Assembly: GCA_027886175.1 (NCBI GenBank)
Contig: JAJNNQ010000008.1
Location: 8,285,001-8,349,000 of the forward strand
Direction of reading: 5' to 3'
Origin: Phylloscopus collybita
Taxonomy: Eukaryota; Chordata; Aves; Passeriformes; Phylloscopidae
DNA length: 64,000 bases
In this document: positions 38,176 to 52,200 of the stretch, in pieces
How the letters are laid out: each line of letters begins with the position of its first letter
Position numbering within the stretch: the stretch's first letter is position 1
The notes under the pieces: generated by a model
What the model was told of the DNA's origin: nothing
Seen by the model: only the letters and a program-made list of their open reading frames with translations
Database searches by the model: none
Program-made: the position numbers and the translations under genes

Positions 38176-41100
38176 AGAAGGCAGACTGAGGCATTTATTC
38201 TCTGAGACCTTTTGTGCCAAAAGAATTTTCAATAAAAATTAAAATAGGAATCAGAAGAGAGATCCGCTTACAAAAGAATTGGGGAAGCATTGTGTTCTTA
38301 CTGAGAAAATGCATTCTATCCTTTTCATTGTTTTAAAATGTAAAGCACACAAATGGCTATTAAAGATTTTGAAACAATGAAAAAGTTTAACTAAGCATTT
38401 GAAGCTCTGTGCAGCGAGCACTGAAGCTGTTTCACTACCAAATAAAATGCAGCCTGGAAATGACACTTTGTGCTGGTGTGTACAAAGATGTGTTCATGAA
38501 CACATCGTACATTTGTGTGAAAAGTTCATGCACTTTGTGTTCTTAATTCAGGCAGAGAGAAACTTCTACATTTGAACCAGTTGTCACTTTATTTGAACGG
38601 AATCCATAAAAAGTTTCTTAAACCAAAATCAGATGAAATCTGCACATTAAAAATAAAGTGTTCTTTGGACTTTACAAGGTTATAGACTGCTGACTGCAGG
38701 GATTGCAGCTGACATTCAATAACATTTGAAGCTTGGAAGCAAGTTTTTTATTTATTTTTTTCTGTTTATCCCTTAGAAGCTACTTGCTTTTCAGCTGCTA
38801 ATGCATTTCCAACAGAAATTTTGTAAATTATATTGGGCAACATTCTCAGTGAGAATAGATTGTGTAAGTAATGGTAATGGCTTCCTCCTGCTGCTTTTGG
38901 CAGTATGGATATTTGCCACACACACTTATTTAAATTTCTTGGGCCAAGGAACTCTTCAAGGTTTAAAACATTTGTTACTCAGGGACTAAATTTAATGGAT
39001 AATAATTTAGGAAACAGAATTGATGAGAAGGGTTTTTAAAACAATTGGTTGTTGCATATCACAGGCTTGATTTCTAACAAGAAAGACCTTGTGTAAACCA
39101 ACTTTTTCATAGAGGACATTTTTAGCACTATGTTCTTTATCCTAAATCTCAATTAAATTATTTTTTCTTTCAGTAAAATCTGAAAAATGTAAGATTCCTT
39201 ACTTCTTAGGTAAAGAAATGGCCTGCCATGGCAGATATTATAATTCACAATGTTCAGGTTTTAGGGAGTGGTCCTTTCTTATTACCTTTTTGACTATACC
39301 TTGTGCCAGGCTGAGCTGAGACCAGGAATCCACATGTAAGAGAGTCTGCATTCCCAGCAGTCTCACCAAACTGCAGATTAGAACAATAGGGCGTGGTTTA
39401 GGCCAGGACACAAAAGAAAGTATTTGCAAGATGCTATTCGGTCTGCACTTAACTAGAGAAAAGGCTTGGGACATGAGCTGAGAAAACTCAAAATGATTTA
39501 ACCACCAACCTGGAAATAAAAGGGAAACGAAAGCTTTGTCTCAGCGAGAGTACCACGGACTTCTTGGAATTTACTGTTTTTGTCAGAGCTAACTCCGCTA
39601 CTGAGGGATAAAAGTGAATTCCTTCATCTCTTATTTCATTCAATGCAAATTTTGGAAATTTGCTGCCACGGACATGTGTCCCGTTTGTAGGCTTTTCTTA
39701 AGTGTGGCTCTGTAAAATATAAGCATTTACTAAAGCTTTGGCTTCTGTTTCCTTTGTCTTCTAGAAAGCAGTAAGAATGTCACAGTAGGTACTGTGTTAA
39801 AAATTAATTAATTAAACATCAAATTGCAGGTTGAGTTTTACAAATTTAAAGGTGATCTGGAGTCTGTTTTAATTAATACTGATTAAAGCTCCAAGATACT
39901 GATTAATACTCAGTGAATTTAAAATAAATGAGGAGAGTTCAGCAATTGCTGTACTTGCTACTGTTAAGTCAGCACAGATCCCTGTTGTTGTTTTGCTTCA
40001 GCTCTTTTGTGGATGTTAGAGGATGTCATGAGATCTTTATTTCCCAGGTTAGGAAACTTAAAAAAATATTTCTGTTAGACCGAAATATTTTTCATAGCTC
40101 TAAATAACTGCTGTTAAACTCAAAAAACCATACATGTAAATTGGCCCCAAATGTGGGGGTTTGACAGGGAATCAAAGTCAAAAGGCAGGGAATCTCACAG
40201 GGAATCCCTGTGGGAGAAGCTGGAGAAGTTGATTGAGACAGAGGAAAGAGTCTTTCCTGAGTTCCACACCAAGCATTGTGCAGATATGTGAAACCAGAGC
40301 TAGGAACTGGAACAAAAATGTGTTTAGTTTTTTGTTTGTTTGTTTGTTTGTTTGTTTGTTTTTAATTTCCCCTTAAAAACCAGTCATCTATCTCTGCTTT
40401 TTGTTCTAATAGTAAAGCTGTGCTACATGTTTAACGTCTGAATATTTCAGAGATTTGCACAAAATGATCAAGAGCAATGGGACTCATCTTAATTCTTTGA
40501 CTGGTTTGGTGGGGAATCAAATCAAAAAACTGGAGTCCAAGGTTTTCATACTAGCATAACATTTATATATCTATAGATGTATACATAAAAATACATACAT
40601 TCACACAGAGTCTCTGTTTTGCTTTTACACTGCCTCACCTGAGCTGGTCTGACTGCTCTGTGTGTGTGTGTTTTTCTAAAGTAAAACTGAGGTGTCTCAA
40701 AAATGAGGTTACAATATGTTTGCAAAAATAGACCAGTAAGTGTGAAATACATTTAAACAAAAGTCATGTGAAAGCCATAAAGCAGGTGTGGGTATATTGT
40801 TAATTTAAGAAAGTAACATTTTCATGGTTTCTTGGAGAAAATGATGCATGCATTGTTATTCTTTGTCTCAGAATCAGTCATTAATTATGCACAGCAAAAT
40901 CCCTCTCCTTCCCTTTTTTGAAAAAGTTTTTCATAACAAGGTGTTGCAGCTTTCCTCCATTCCAAATGCTGGTATTGCCATCTTTGAAGCAGCTACATTC
41001 CCAAGAAGCTGGTTTTGTTTACTGTGTTACTGAATTTTGAGGGTACTCTTCTTGGAGATACTGCTTTTGAGTAATTGTGTGACTTAAATTAGAGATGTGA

Positions 41101-42448
41101 ATATGTCCCACAAACACCTGAAGCACCCCGTGCATTCTTGCTGAAAACCTGTACATGTAGCTATTACTCATGTTTTTAGCCTTTGTAGACTTTCAAGAGA
41201 TTTTTCACACTCCATTAGGCCATTGTGGAAAAGAATTAGATTTTTTTCTTGAAGTTTTGCCTTTGGTTTTACTACAACATGAATGAAGCTCAAGGAAGTA
41301 GGGTATTGTTTATAGTCATAAGGCAGGGAGGATTAAGTAATGACATTCTTATTAAACTTTTGATAAATTAAATGCAATAATAAATTTTCTTTTGTTCTCA
41401 CCTATGGGACACAATTGTAAGGTATTAAGTTGTCATATAGATTTATACCCCTTAATAATTTTAAGCGAAACTTTTCAACAATTAAAATGTTGCCTTGAAG
41501 AAGTTAAATATTAGTTCTTTATGCCTTTCTTTTCCCATGTTTGGAACAAGTTCTAAAAAAAATTATGGTGGCAGGTATCTTGACAAAAGGTATTTGGAAA
41601 AAGAATTATTGTGTGCTGTGTTTATTAATACAATACAAAGCAATACAAAGAATTATTGTGTGCTGTTGCTGTGCTTTGTATATATGCATAAAGGATGTGA
41701 CCCAAGAAATGTGGTTCTGTGGGACAAAACTGAATGGTTGGCACTGATGTTATCCTTGTAACTTGGGGATATTTCATCTTATGTCTCCTTGATTGCTTGG
41801 AATGAATACCCAGTAGTGGTTGGAGCCCACTGGGTGCATTCCTGGGCCATGTCTCTGTTTGATTTCATCCCATTTTTCCTCTCTAAGCCCGTCTTGTGAT
41901 TGCTTCAGAAGTGGCAAGTGGAGGTGATTCACCTCAGAAACACGCTCTTGAGCCAAGTTACAGCTTATGTAGGAGGTTATACAAATGATTAATGTGATCC
42001 TCTTGATCTTTACTACTTGAATTGTATTTAGTTTTTATGCCTGTTTCATAGTAAGTTTTCTGTTTTCTCATAATCACAGTGGGGGGAAATCCCACCTAGG
42101 TAGCTGCTCTTAAACACAGTGCTAACTTTGCATAATACAAAATTTCTCATTTTTTACTTCATAATTTTAAAATTTTCTTGCCTATTTATCTATAGAGTCA
42201 ATTATTCTTTCGGATTGCAGTGCATGAAGCTGTTAACTTCTGAGATCTTTGGTCGTGAAGTTTGCAAATTTACAGGTGATGTCAGCTTCATTTTCTTACT
42301 GGGCATTTCTGACAGACAGACGTGTTGAAGTGCTTTAGAGAGCCTATAATCATGTGCTGGTGCCAATGGGAGTTTGTGCAGTGGCAACCTCTCCTTTCAG
42401 CTCTGTCCCACTACTGCAAGGAATGATAAGAAAAGTTAGAAGAGACAA
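38176..42448. other. Intergenic DNA, no gene seen
   Basis: AT-rich, no recognisable coding sequence. A (TTTG)n array lies at 40328-40363 and a local 20-base direct repeat at 41600-41666. Confidence 0.6.
40328..40363. repeat. (GTTT)n microsatellite
   Basis: About eight perfect GTTT units flanked by T runs. Confidence 0.95.
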
Positions 42449-42635
42449 ATCACAGAATCAGAGAATGGGTCAGGCTGGAAGGGACCACCATGGGTCATCT
42501 GATCCCACCTCCCTGCTCCAGCAGGGTCATCCCAGAGCACAGGGCACAGGACTGAGTTCCAGAGTTCTGGAATCTCTCCAGTGAAGGACACCTTCTCTGG
42601 AAAACCTGTTCCAGTGCATGGCACAGTGTCTGAAG
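42449..42635 (-). mobile_element. CR1 LINE fragment, antisense
   Basis: The + strand begins ATCACAGAATCAGAGAATGG, then GGCTGGAAGGGACCACC, ATCTGATCCCACCTCCCTGC and later AACCTGTTCCAGTGC. This is the well-known antisense order of the avian CR1 3' region. The 5' end is truncated; homology becomes uncertain after about 42.61 kb. It is in the opposite orientation to the CR1 tail at 30.3 kb. Confidence 0.9.
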
Positions 42636-42847
42636 GGGAGTACAGGGAAGCTGGAGAGGAACCCTTCATCAGGAACTGTGTATGGAGTGTATTCCAAGCA
42701 GTGTGGAATCGTTTCTTTGTAGGGATGTACATCCTGCTGCCTCCAGTACTGAAGCTGGCTGCAGAAGTACTTGCTAGAGAGGCAAAGGCACAGTGTGGGC
42801 ATGCCTGGGGCTGGAGCCCACTCTGCCCTCTGCCCCTCTGGAGGCTG

Positions 42848-43280
42848 TGTGTGAATGGGCAGTGGCAGTGGCAGTGGCAGTGGCAGTGGCAGTGGCAGTG
42901 GTAGTGGCAGTGGCAGTGACATTTCTATGTGTGAATGGGCAGTGGCATGTCCTGTCTGTGTGTGAATGGGCAGTGGCAGTGGAAGTGGAGGTGGCAGTGG
43001 CAGTGACATTTCTATGTGTGAATGGGCAGTGGCAGGGGCAGTGGCAGTGGCAGTGGCAGTGGTAGTGGCAGTGACATTTCTATGTGTGAATGGGCAGTGG
43101 CATGTCCTGTCTGTGTGTGAATGGGCAGTGGCAGGGGCAGTGGCAGTGGCAGTGGCATTTCTATGTGTGAATGGGCAGTGGCAGTGGCAGTGGCAGTGGC
43201 AGTGGCAGTGGCAGTGGCAGTGACATTTCTATGTGTGAATGGGCAGTGGCATGTCCTGTCTGTGTGTGAATGGGCAGTGG
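42848..43280. repeat. Nested GGCAGT minisatellite with higher-order units
   Basis: Each unit begins TGTGTGAATGGGCAGTGGCA. Long units then carry a variable (AGTGGC)n hexamer array ending ACATTTCTA or CATTTCTA; short 31-base units instead carry TGTCCTGTCTG. The order is long, short, long, long, short, long, long, short, partial, that is, a long-long-short higher-order repeat. Because hexamers are multiples of three, three frames stay open (reading GS, VA or WQ repeats); these are not genes. It begins about 0.2 kb past the CR1 fragment. Confidence 0.97.
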
Positions 43281-46200
43281 CTCTGAGCTGCTCTTAATGT
43301 AGGCAAGACATGGGATCTTTTATCTTGCCATTCAGCTGTAAAAGCCACTCCAGGCACTGTCTTTTCTGAACATGCCCCTTTCTCTTAGCATCCCTGCGTC
43401 CATCAGCCACAGCTGTATCCAGGGAAGGTCCAGTGAGAACACTGACCACGTGGTGCAGATGGATGCTTTGAAATTTCATTAAATCTATTGGTAGTCAGCA
43501 CAGATAAGCAAGTGTCTTACATAGGAACACTTTTTCATATTATTCCTGTAGCAAAACAGGCCAACGTAAATGGGGGAAGATTCTTGATGGTGGGAGCTTT
43601 CTTTTAAAATTATATTTACTCTTTCAATTACCATATTCATTTCTCATTAATAGAGTATTTCAAGGCCCTGCATTTTTGAAAGGGAAAAGGTTAGAATTAT
43701 GGTCTAGCAGCTGGTTTTGATAGGGCGCAGTGAGCAAGTTAATGCTTACCAAACATTTGAAATTGCTTTTCAATTTCTGAAATCACTTTGCAGCTCTTCA
43801 GCTATTTTTTGGCTGGCTGCACTTTATCATATTAATATAATACTGTGCAGGAAAATATTGCATTTAAGTGTTATGATGAAATCAAGCTGTTATGCTCCAT
43901 GTGTGTGGTACAGAGTATATTTTTAGTGGGGTTTTTTTAGCCTATAATTATGTGAGGTTTGGTGCCTTTCAGAAGCTATTTGTCAAGGGAAGAGGTTCTG
44001 GTTAGTTTTGATAGGGTAAAATGCATTTTACAGCCTTGGTAAGCTTCATTTAACTGAAGCAAACCTCATTTTAGCAGTGTCTGAAGGTATTACTTAGTAA
44101 AACTAGTTGTGATTTTTTTTTTTTCATATCAAATTGGTAAATCCTCTTTCTTATCAGTTTATCCAGCTCATTTCTAGATCCATGAATCCTTAAATTTCCT
44201 TGACACCACATATGTTGTCCTCTGCCAGGACCACAGATATCATTCCAGATGTTTTAACAACAGGAAATAAAATTATTTGTAGCTGGGATTCCTGAAAGCA
44301 CTACCAATATTGTACTGCAAAGAGTTCTTGAAGATTACAACTGCTCATATAATTCAAAGAAAGTATGTTCTCTGTAACCCCCAAACCAAACTTTAAGAGA
44401 AAGTCAGATTTTAAATTATACTTTTGTAGAAGAAATTTCTATAACAAATTAATCATGATGGAAAGAGAGAGAAGGAAATCTGTTATAAATTTTAGTAAAA
44501 GATTTAACTTTATTTAGTAATTTCAATCAGATGGTAAAAAGCCATGTATCTTCATTATGTGGTCAGAGTCATTATCTGTTTCTTTCAGTATTTACCAGTA
44601 CTTTTTTTCCCCCAGTTATTTATTTTACCCTATTATAAACAAAACATATTTGGCCATCAAAAGTCTACAAATGATCAGAAGTAGTGTACTCTCAATCATT
44701 TATTTTTGCTTACTCTTCTGGGCTCTTCACAGAGGGAATTTTCTGCTGAAATTTTCTTCCAGAATATATTTGCCTGGTGCTGGGATAGGTCATTGCATTC
44801 ATTGCCTCTAATCAGTGCTTATATCTTCAAAACCTAAATATTTCAGGTCTGGAAATAAAACTTGGCTCTTTTTCAGTACCTGTAAATTATTATTGCTGTG
44901 GATGGTTATGGAGTTGTTCCTTGAAATGTTCAACCTGTTCAGTAGCAGAAAATTGATTATTTTGCTTTTGAATCCAGCAGGTCTTTTATTTTGTGAAAGC
45001 CTAGCAAAAGCTCATTGATTTACACCAGAGTTGGTTTGCTGTTTTCTTCAGTCAATACTGTCACATAATAAAAATCTTGACTTAACCAGGCAGTTTCAGC
45101 AATGTCTTGTTTAGTATCTGCTGCTGCTGGATACAATCCTGCAGCTTTGATTTAAATAAGAATAAAATTTCCCTCATAGCTTAGAATTTGATCACTGTAT
45201 GTGATGCATCAACAGGAATATGAACAAATTATTTCAGTCCTGGATAGTTTTGCCTTGGCAATTCCATAACAGTCAGAAAGCACTAATATTATTCTTATTT
45301 ATATTGTATTTCTAAACGCTTGCTCAAGGGTCGTAAATTAACTAATAAGCTACAAAAGATGAATAAATTATAGCAGATATTTTCAGGGGTGTTCAGATGC
45401 ACCAAATCTAAGCCATGGTGCATCTAGTGTTAAAGTTTCATTGGCTTGGTGCCTTTGAAGGCCTAGAATTGAACAATAGGAAGCACTTGACACAAAGTAG
45501 GTGGAATTTTGTTTGTCTCTGGCTGAGCCTCCCAGATTCAGTGAGTTTATTTGAACTTCAAGGTTGCTCTGAAATGTTCTCTGCAGAAACTGTAGACTGA
45601 ACACTGAAGAAGGAACAATTAAATGCTTTAAGGATGATGCAGAGGGAAATTAGTGTGGCAGCGTTGCTATGCTCATTAAGCCTGGCCATTCCAGAGGTGC
45701 AGGGAAAATCCAACTGCTTTGTCACCTTCTCACATAAAAATGCAGTCAGTCCCCAGGCAGGAATTGAGCAAACATGTTTCACTAATTTGAAAAAGGGGCA
45801 GGCACCATGATTTTCCCTTAGTTTGTTGAAAGTAGTGTTAGTTTAGACCCAGGGATGTCACTGAAAGATGGAATGACTTGGTGCCACACTATAAAATTAC
45901 TGATATCACTAAGTAGAGCAATGAAAAAATTTCATTTGTAGTATAAATAAAATTGATCTCAAGCTGTACATAAGTAATCCCTATTTTTTTTTTTTTTTTT
46001 TTTTTTACTAAGAGAATGTGTTTTGGATTAAAAAAAAATGCTTATTTTTACTTTACCTGAATTTTCTTTGTCAGGCTGCCTAAATTTCTTACAGAGGTCA
46101 TACCGTTGGATTTATGTATACTCAGAAATTTTTCATTTTTAATAGCTTGCAATCATATCCAGTTAATAAATTGTATGCTGTGAACCATGTTCTGTTTTGT

Positions 46201-49200
46201 CAGTTACAATCTTGGCCTGTAGAGCTTTTCTTCTTGATGTCTGATGGTACAAGGGGCTTGGATCCAGCTTTTCTCACAGGATTTGGTAATAAATATTAAC
46301 ATGTTTAAGGCGTGTAAAGTCCCACCCTTTCCAACAGGTGATGGGATTCCCTCAGTTCCTTTTACCATTTCGAAAATGTGCAAAGGAGTGAAGTTCCAGG
46401 TGTTCAGAGTACTAAGCACTCATTTAACAGCAACACAAAAAGACCTTGAGAAATATGTGTAGCAATGATTAATCTACCATCCATGTAACATCATTACTGC
46501 AAATGTTGCTTTTATTCAAAGTTGCAGCAGTTTCAAAGGGTCTGTTATCAGAACAGCTGGGGCTCAGGTTCAGCAAGCCAATATGTGGGATTATGTAGCA
46601 CCCAGGGTCCTAAAGTCTGCAGAGTGTTATATTCACTTTACATGAAGAAGGACAAAACCAGCTAAACAATTGTTCTTTCTGTTTCCTCTGGTTTATTTTA
46701 TATTAGTTTCCCTTCAAATAAAGTGAGATGATTGTTGATTTCTGGTCCAAATTTCTCTGTGTGACAGTAGATGTGCAGAAAGCCTTGGTCCTTTTAAAAT
46801 GATGAGAAGGAAACTAATGGGTTCTTAGGTTATACATCTATCTACCTATATCTATCTATATCTATCTATATCTATCTATATCTTTCTATATCTATCTATA
46901 TATATCTATATATCTATATATATATCTGTAGTTATACGTGACTTCCAATGGTCAGATGGAATTGTTCTCCCCTAGGAGCAATGGAAAGATCAAAAATGAA
47001 ATACTGGCACTAGGACAGTGGTGGTTATCAGCCAGAACTAATAATCAATATTTCAAACAGGGCTATAAACAAGTTTGAAGATTCAAAGATAGGGAATTAA
47101 ACTTTTTTTTTTTTTATTCTTTTCTTTTCTGCGAAGAACTTATTGCAGATACTTTTATCTTGAAGTGAGACACTCTTCCCAAAGTAAATGATAAAAAACA
47201 GAGTACCCATAAGGCAAGGTCAGCTTGTGGACAGTGAGATGACTTTGCAGGAAGGATCTGAAAATGGAATGTGCATTAGAGTATTCAGGGTCTAAATTTT
47301 CAAACAAAATTCACATGCACACTAAGCTCTTTCTCATATTAACAGTACCTTGACTGTGTTTGTGTTCATGTTCCTTGTGAGTTTTTAAGTGTACCTTTAC
47401 TTCAACTTCCATTTTGTTCTGCAAGCGTAGATATTAAGTTTGAGAAACAATCCTAGCTAGAATTTCCATCAATAGATGATGAGCAAGAAAGTAAACATAA
47501 GCTGGTCACGATACACGATGCCCTTGGCCATGTGGTGACAATGTTCAGATAAAGGCAATTCATAAAAGATTAAAGAACTGACTTTTCAAGTACTTTTAAC
47601 ATATTTGGCTAGATGAGTGAGTAATTGAGTGTCATCATATGGTTAAGCCTTTCAAACCATACATTAATTGAGATATCCTAAATGTTGACTGAATCTTTAA
47701 AAATATGGAAACCAAATGTGAAGCTCACTGCTATGATCTAATTACATCCTCCTTCTCAGATGGTTTCCTTAATAACTTTAAGGTTATTGATGCATTCCTC
47801 ACATGCTGCAATACTTACATGTGTAGGTCAAGTGTCTCAGTGCATTATTTTGGTGGTGGCTTCATTTTATCTGGTTCCTTTCAGAGCTCTCTCCCCCCTT
47901 TGGAGAGCTTGTTAAAGCAGGAAAGGAGAGAAATGCAATGTGCTTTTATTATTCATGCACCACCAGGGCCATAAAACAGGCTGCAAAGGTTTTGAATGTC
48001 CTGCCTGGCGCAGCAGGCACCCTGGCTAAATATTGTGGAACATCACCCCTCCTCAGGCATGGTAGAAAAGAACAGGCAATGTACATTAGCAGCCTTTAAA
48101 ATCTGCAAGCAAATTGCATATTTGCCTCAAAAATGTGAAAGTAGTTATTGATTAAATGGCATTACAGTGCCCTTGGTTTTAAAAGACATTCAAAATAGGA
48201 GGCAATCCTCAAGATCAATAATCTATTTTATATTTGTGACCTGAAAAAGTAGCAGTACCACAGAATTTAAAATCAAATGGTTCCTTGTCATTCTTGCTCA
48301 TATATTAGGGTTTTCTTTCATGTCCTCTACACATCTGTTAAAGCATCTGTGACCAGCTTCCCTTCTGCCAAAAGATGGCAGGAATCTCAGGATTTTTTTT
48401 GAATATGACATTATTTGTCCCATCATACACAGCTTTGAGTGGGCCACATTTTTCCTACCAGCAGAAATAAATGAAACAATAAATATTTTGTCACGAGTCA
48501 ATGCAGAATGTGAAATTTTGCTAGTTTAGTTACCTAAATTCTGATTTGTGTAAAGTAAAGTTGATGCATTTCTTTTTCTAAAAGCTGTTTGTGCACAAAG
48601 GGTGTGTATAACTTCTTTGGGTGACCTATAGCAGGGGAGGACCTGTTGGTTGCAGCTGCAGTATCCGACTGCTGAGTTTTATTTTTGACTGCCCGGAGCG
48701 CAGAATGCTTTTTCCCACAGTTGGAGGTGTGTGTATCTGCTGGATTTCTCACTCAGTCCAGTGAAACTACCCATTTTTATCATTGCTTTGTTTACAAGTG
48801 TACAGAGCACAAAGGCTTTTCCTTTAATTTTATCTCAGGGTAAAATAGCTAATCTGTTTTGACATGCTATCTAAATGACACTCAAACTAGTATATGGACT
48901 AACTCATCCATAAGTCATTTCTTTTATACACATGTACTGCTGTGTCCAAGAAAAAGAGTTATATTGGCTGCAAGAGTTTGAATAATAATGGTCATTAATA
49001 TGTCGAATTGAGGGTCACCACATTCATCCCACATATCAAATCCCCTTTCAATGAGATCAGTTCCATCAGCTGTCAGATTCCATTAAATATATCCCCCAGA
49101 CCTACTGACCAGCTGACAGTAGAGAAACTCAAAACCATACACCCACTATTAGCATTATAAAATGTGAAATCAGCTGGAAGGAATGATAGCAGAACTGAAA

Positions 49201-52200
49201 ACAAAATAGATGAAAATCTATAATGCCCTTGTGTCTTCCTAAACAGAAACCCCTAAGAGTTAAAATGCCCCCATAAAACATGGAGGTAAAAACAAAGGTT
49301 GTCACATTGTTTTCTTCATAACCTATAATGATTCTTTTACCTTTTGTTAATGCAAGATTTGCATAAATGTTTCATGAGGTTAATACAATGCATAAACTGA
49401 GCAGTTTATTAAGCAACATCTGTGCTGTTTTCTCAGATAATGCAGTGTTGTTTCCAAGTCACTGAAATATAACCTATCATAAGGTTTTGGTTGTTAAAAT
49501 ACTTGTTTTGCAAGGCCTGTGATCACATCTGACATTTTTAGCAGATGCCACAGTAATACAAAAGAATTCCTTAATAGCACAATATGTGTTAGCAAAGCAC
49601 CCTGTAAGAAGTGGATAATATTCCACGGAGCTGCCATGGTTCAGTGCCGTGCACAAGACATGAGAACATCTCGTGTGTCATCTTTCAGATAAAAATACCC
49701 CATGTCAAAACCAGCACAACTGCCCATCAGACTTTTATCAAGTGAGATCTTATCATCCTTGACGGTTTTTGACTTTGCCATAAAGTCACTTTATAGTTTT
49801 TTGGGTTTTTTTTCAAATTAAGAGTGGGAAAAACTTTATACAGCCACAATTTTATCTTGATATTGGTGCCATATGGGAGTCTTTTGGCAAAGAAAAAAAA
49901 AGTTATGAGACCAATAATTTTTAATGAAACTTGGCTTAGCTCTTGAAGCAGGTCATGCAGATAAAAAGTGGGTGCATGAATTCTGTAGCCATATTCTCCT
50001 ATTTTTCTGGCAAGGCTTAGAGAAATGTAGTTTCAATTAAACCAGGGCATAATGGAGATATGTTTTATATTATTGATTCTGTAAGAAATAATTTGGGCGT
50101 TTTATTTATTTATTTTCTTAATTTTTTCTTCTTTTTTTGCCATATGTTTAACTTACCCTTCACCAGGAAGTATGGTCTTTGAAATTTGCATTTTTATCTG
50201 CCTTCCCTCACAAATCACTGATTTTTTTGAAATAATACCATGTTTTCCATGTAAGACATCCTCAAACTGTGAGGATACAGGCCATAATAATGCAAGGATG
50301 CTTTCTATTGGCTTAAAGGTTTCATGATTACCACTGAGGCAGGAAAATATGTTTTTTTTGGAAACTTTTAGTGATATGTTTGCAGCAATTACTTTGCCCT
50401 ATCTAAACTCGTACATTGGAATTTATGCAATATGGCCACTGGCTAATGAGGTAGTGTCTGTGAGAGCAATTGTGTTGATCAAGGATCCCAGCTAAATTCC
50501 AGGTTGGATGACACTGGTCCAGAAGGACCTGAATTTCCATTTGAGCAGATATGTTTATTTTCTGTCTATCTTGGACAGTGTTGGTTGGCTTTTGAACAGT
50601 TGCTAGATCCTGAGACATGGAAGGGAGAAAGTTTCTCTGCTGCTGAGGGGCACTTGCCTCAGCAGGAAAATGGACCAAGGTGCATAAAATTCTAGCAAGC
50701 CAAACCAAAACTGTGCAATTTTATATGGCAAAACTCCTTCTGAAGACTTTGGCTCAGTAGCAGAAAGGAAAAGGCTGAATCCAAATGAAACAAAGGAAAT
50801 TTAGGTAGCAATAATGGCACAATTATCCCATTAGAATTTGTCTGGAGTACTATTGTTAACACACAGTTAGTTTCACTGTGAACTTAGGATGCACAAGGAA
50901 TGCAAGATCAGACCCTATATAATGGAGGGATCATTTACACACATTATACCCACAATGAAATGCTGTCACCCCTTGGTGGAAAACACAGCTGCTTTTTAAA
51001 AGCTGCTTTACTGTAAAAAGTGTCCAACTTGAGCTGGTTGAAAAACACAAAAATTATTTCGTGAAACATTTTAAACTTTCATAGCTGTCTCCCTTTTGCG
51101 TGTTTGCAATAAAATATTTATTTCTCCCCCAAATTTTAAAATATTCTGTTCATAATTGTAGATTATTTCGATTTTTTTTTTTTTTGCCAAAAATATATTT
51201 CAGTAAACTAAAAATATTATGATTTGAAAATTACTTTGAACTCTGCAGGATATTGTTATTAAACACAAGATGTTTAATAGCATATAATTTTAGGAAAAAA
51301 AAAATTGAAAGGGAAAATAATGGCCAGAACTTCAGATAAAAGTGTTGTTTTAATTGTGTGTTTGATCTTCAGAAGTCATTAGGGATTTCTCATATCAGAA
51401 GACCCAGCAGCCATTAGTATTGATGTAACATGTAGAAGTCAAAGGCACCAGCAGACCCCTGATGGTTTAAACATAAATTCCCTCCTAGCCTGGATATAGG
51501 ATTCAGAAAGCAGATTTACAGAGGAAGACCAAGAAAATGTGACCAGTATTGGTCATCCAGATGAAAAATTGTTTCTCTTACATGCAGAGATCATTACTCT
51601 TCTCATTCCTTTAGAAAGCAGAATATCTCACTTTTTTGTTGTTGTTGTTTTTCAGTTAAAATACAAGCAATGTATTAAGGGCAGTCTATTAGGAACAAAA
51701 TATATATGAACATTGGAAGTTTCACATGTAGAAAAGATGTGATTTTCCAACCTTCCTGAGAGCAATTTTTCTGATTTTTTTTTTCTGATTTTTATTATCT
51801 CTGTCAATAAATGCTGTGCCTCAGCTGTGGTGGTGGCACCCATCCAGGTGACCTTTGCCATTGGTCAGTGCAACAACTGTACTGTTGACATGGTTCTACC
51901 ACCAGGATCACCACTTACACTTGGTACATTTCCTTTGCCAGGAGTCTGTCCCTCTTGGCACAAGGGACGTGCCAGGAGGGAACAGGTTGGTTGTCATCAA
52001 GTATTTTGACATCATTCTCAGCTTTGCTGGGTTGCTGTGTTCCTTACAGTGACTCAGTTACTTAGGTCAGTGGGACAAATCTATTGATAACAGATCTTTT
52101 TGCATGTTCTAGCTAATTTATTTTGGTTAAATTGCATTAGACCTAATGAGCTGGTGTCTAGAAATCCACCACAGCACAGGAAAGGTGGTCCTTATCTGTC

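Noticed and set aside
37841..38232. Long open frames on both strands of the G/T tract
   Set aside because: The strand lacks A, so stop codons are rare; the peptides are pure F/G/V/L/W or K/P/T/N/Q.
42527..43223. Open frames reading GS, VA, WQ or LP repeats
   Set aside because: Produced by the hexamer array, whose length is a multiple of three.
45396..45424. 9-base inverted repeat with an 11-base loop
   Set aside because: Several such stems are expected by chance in 64 kb.
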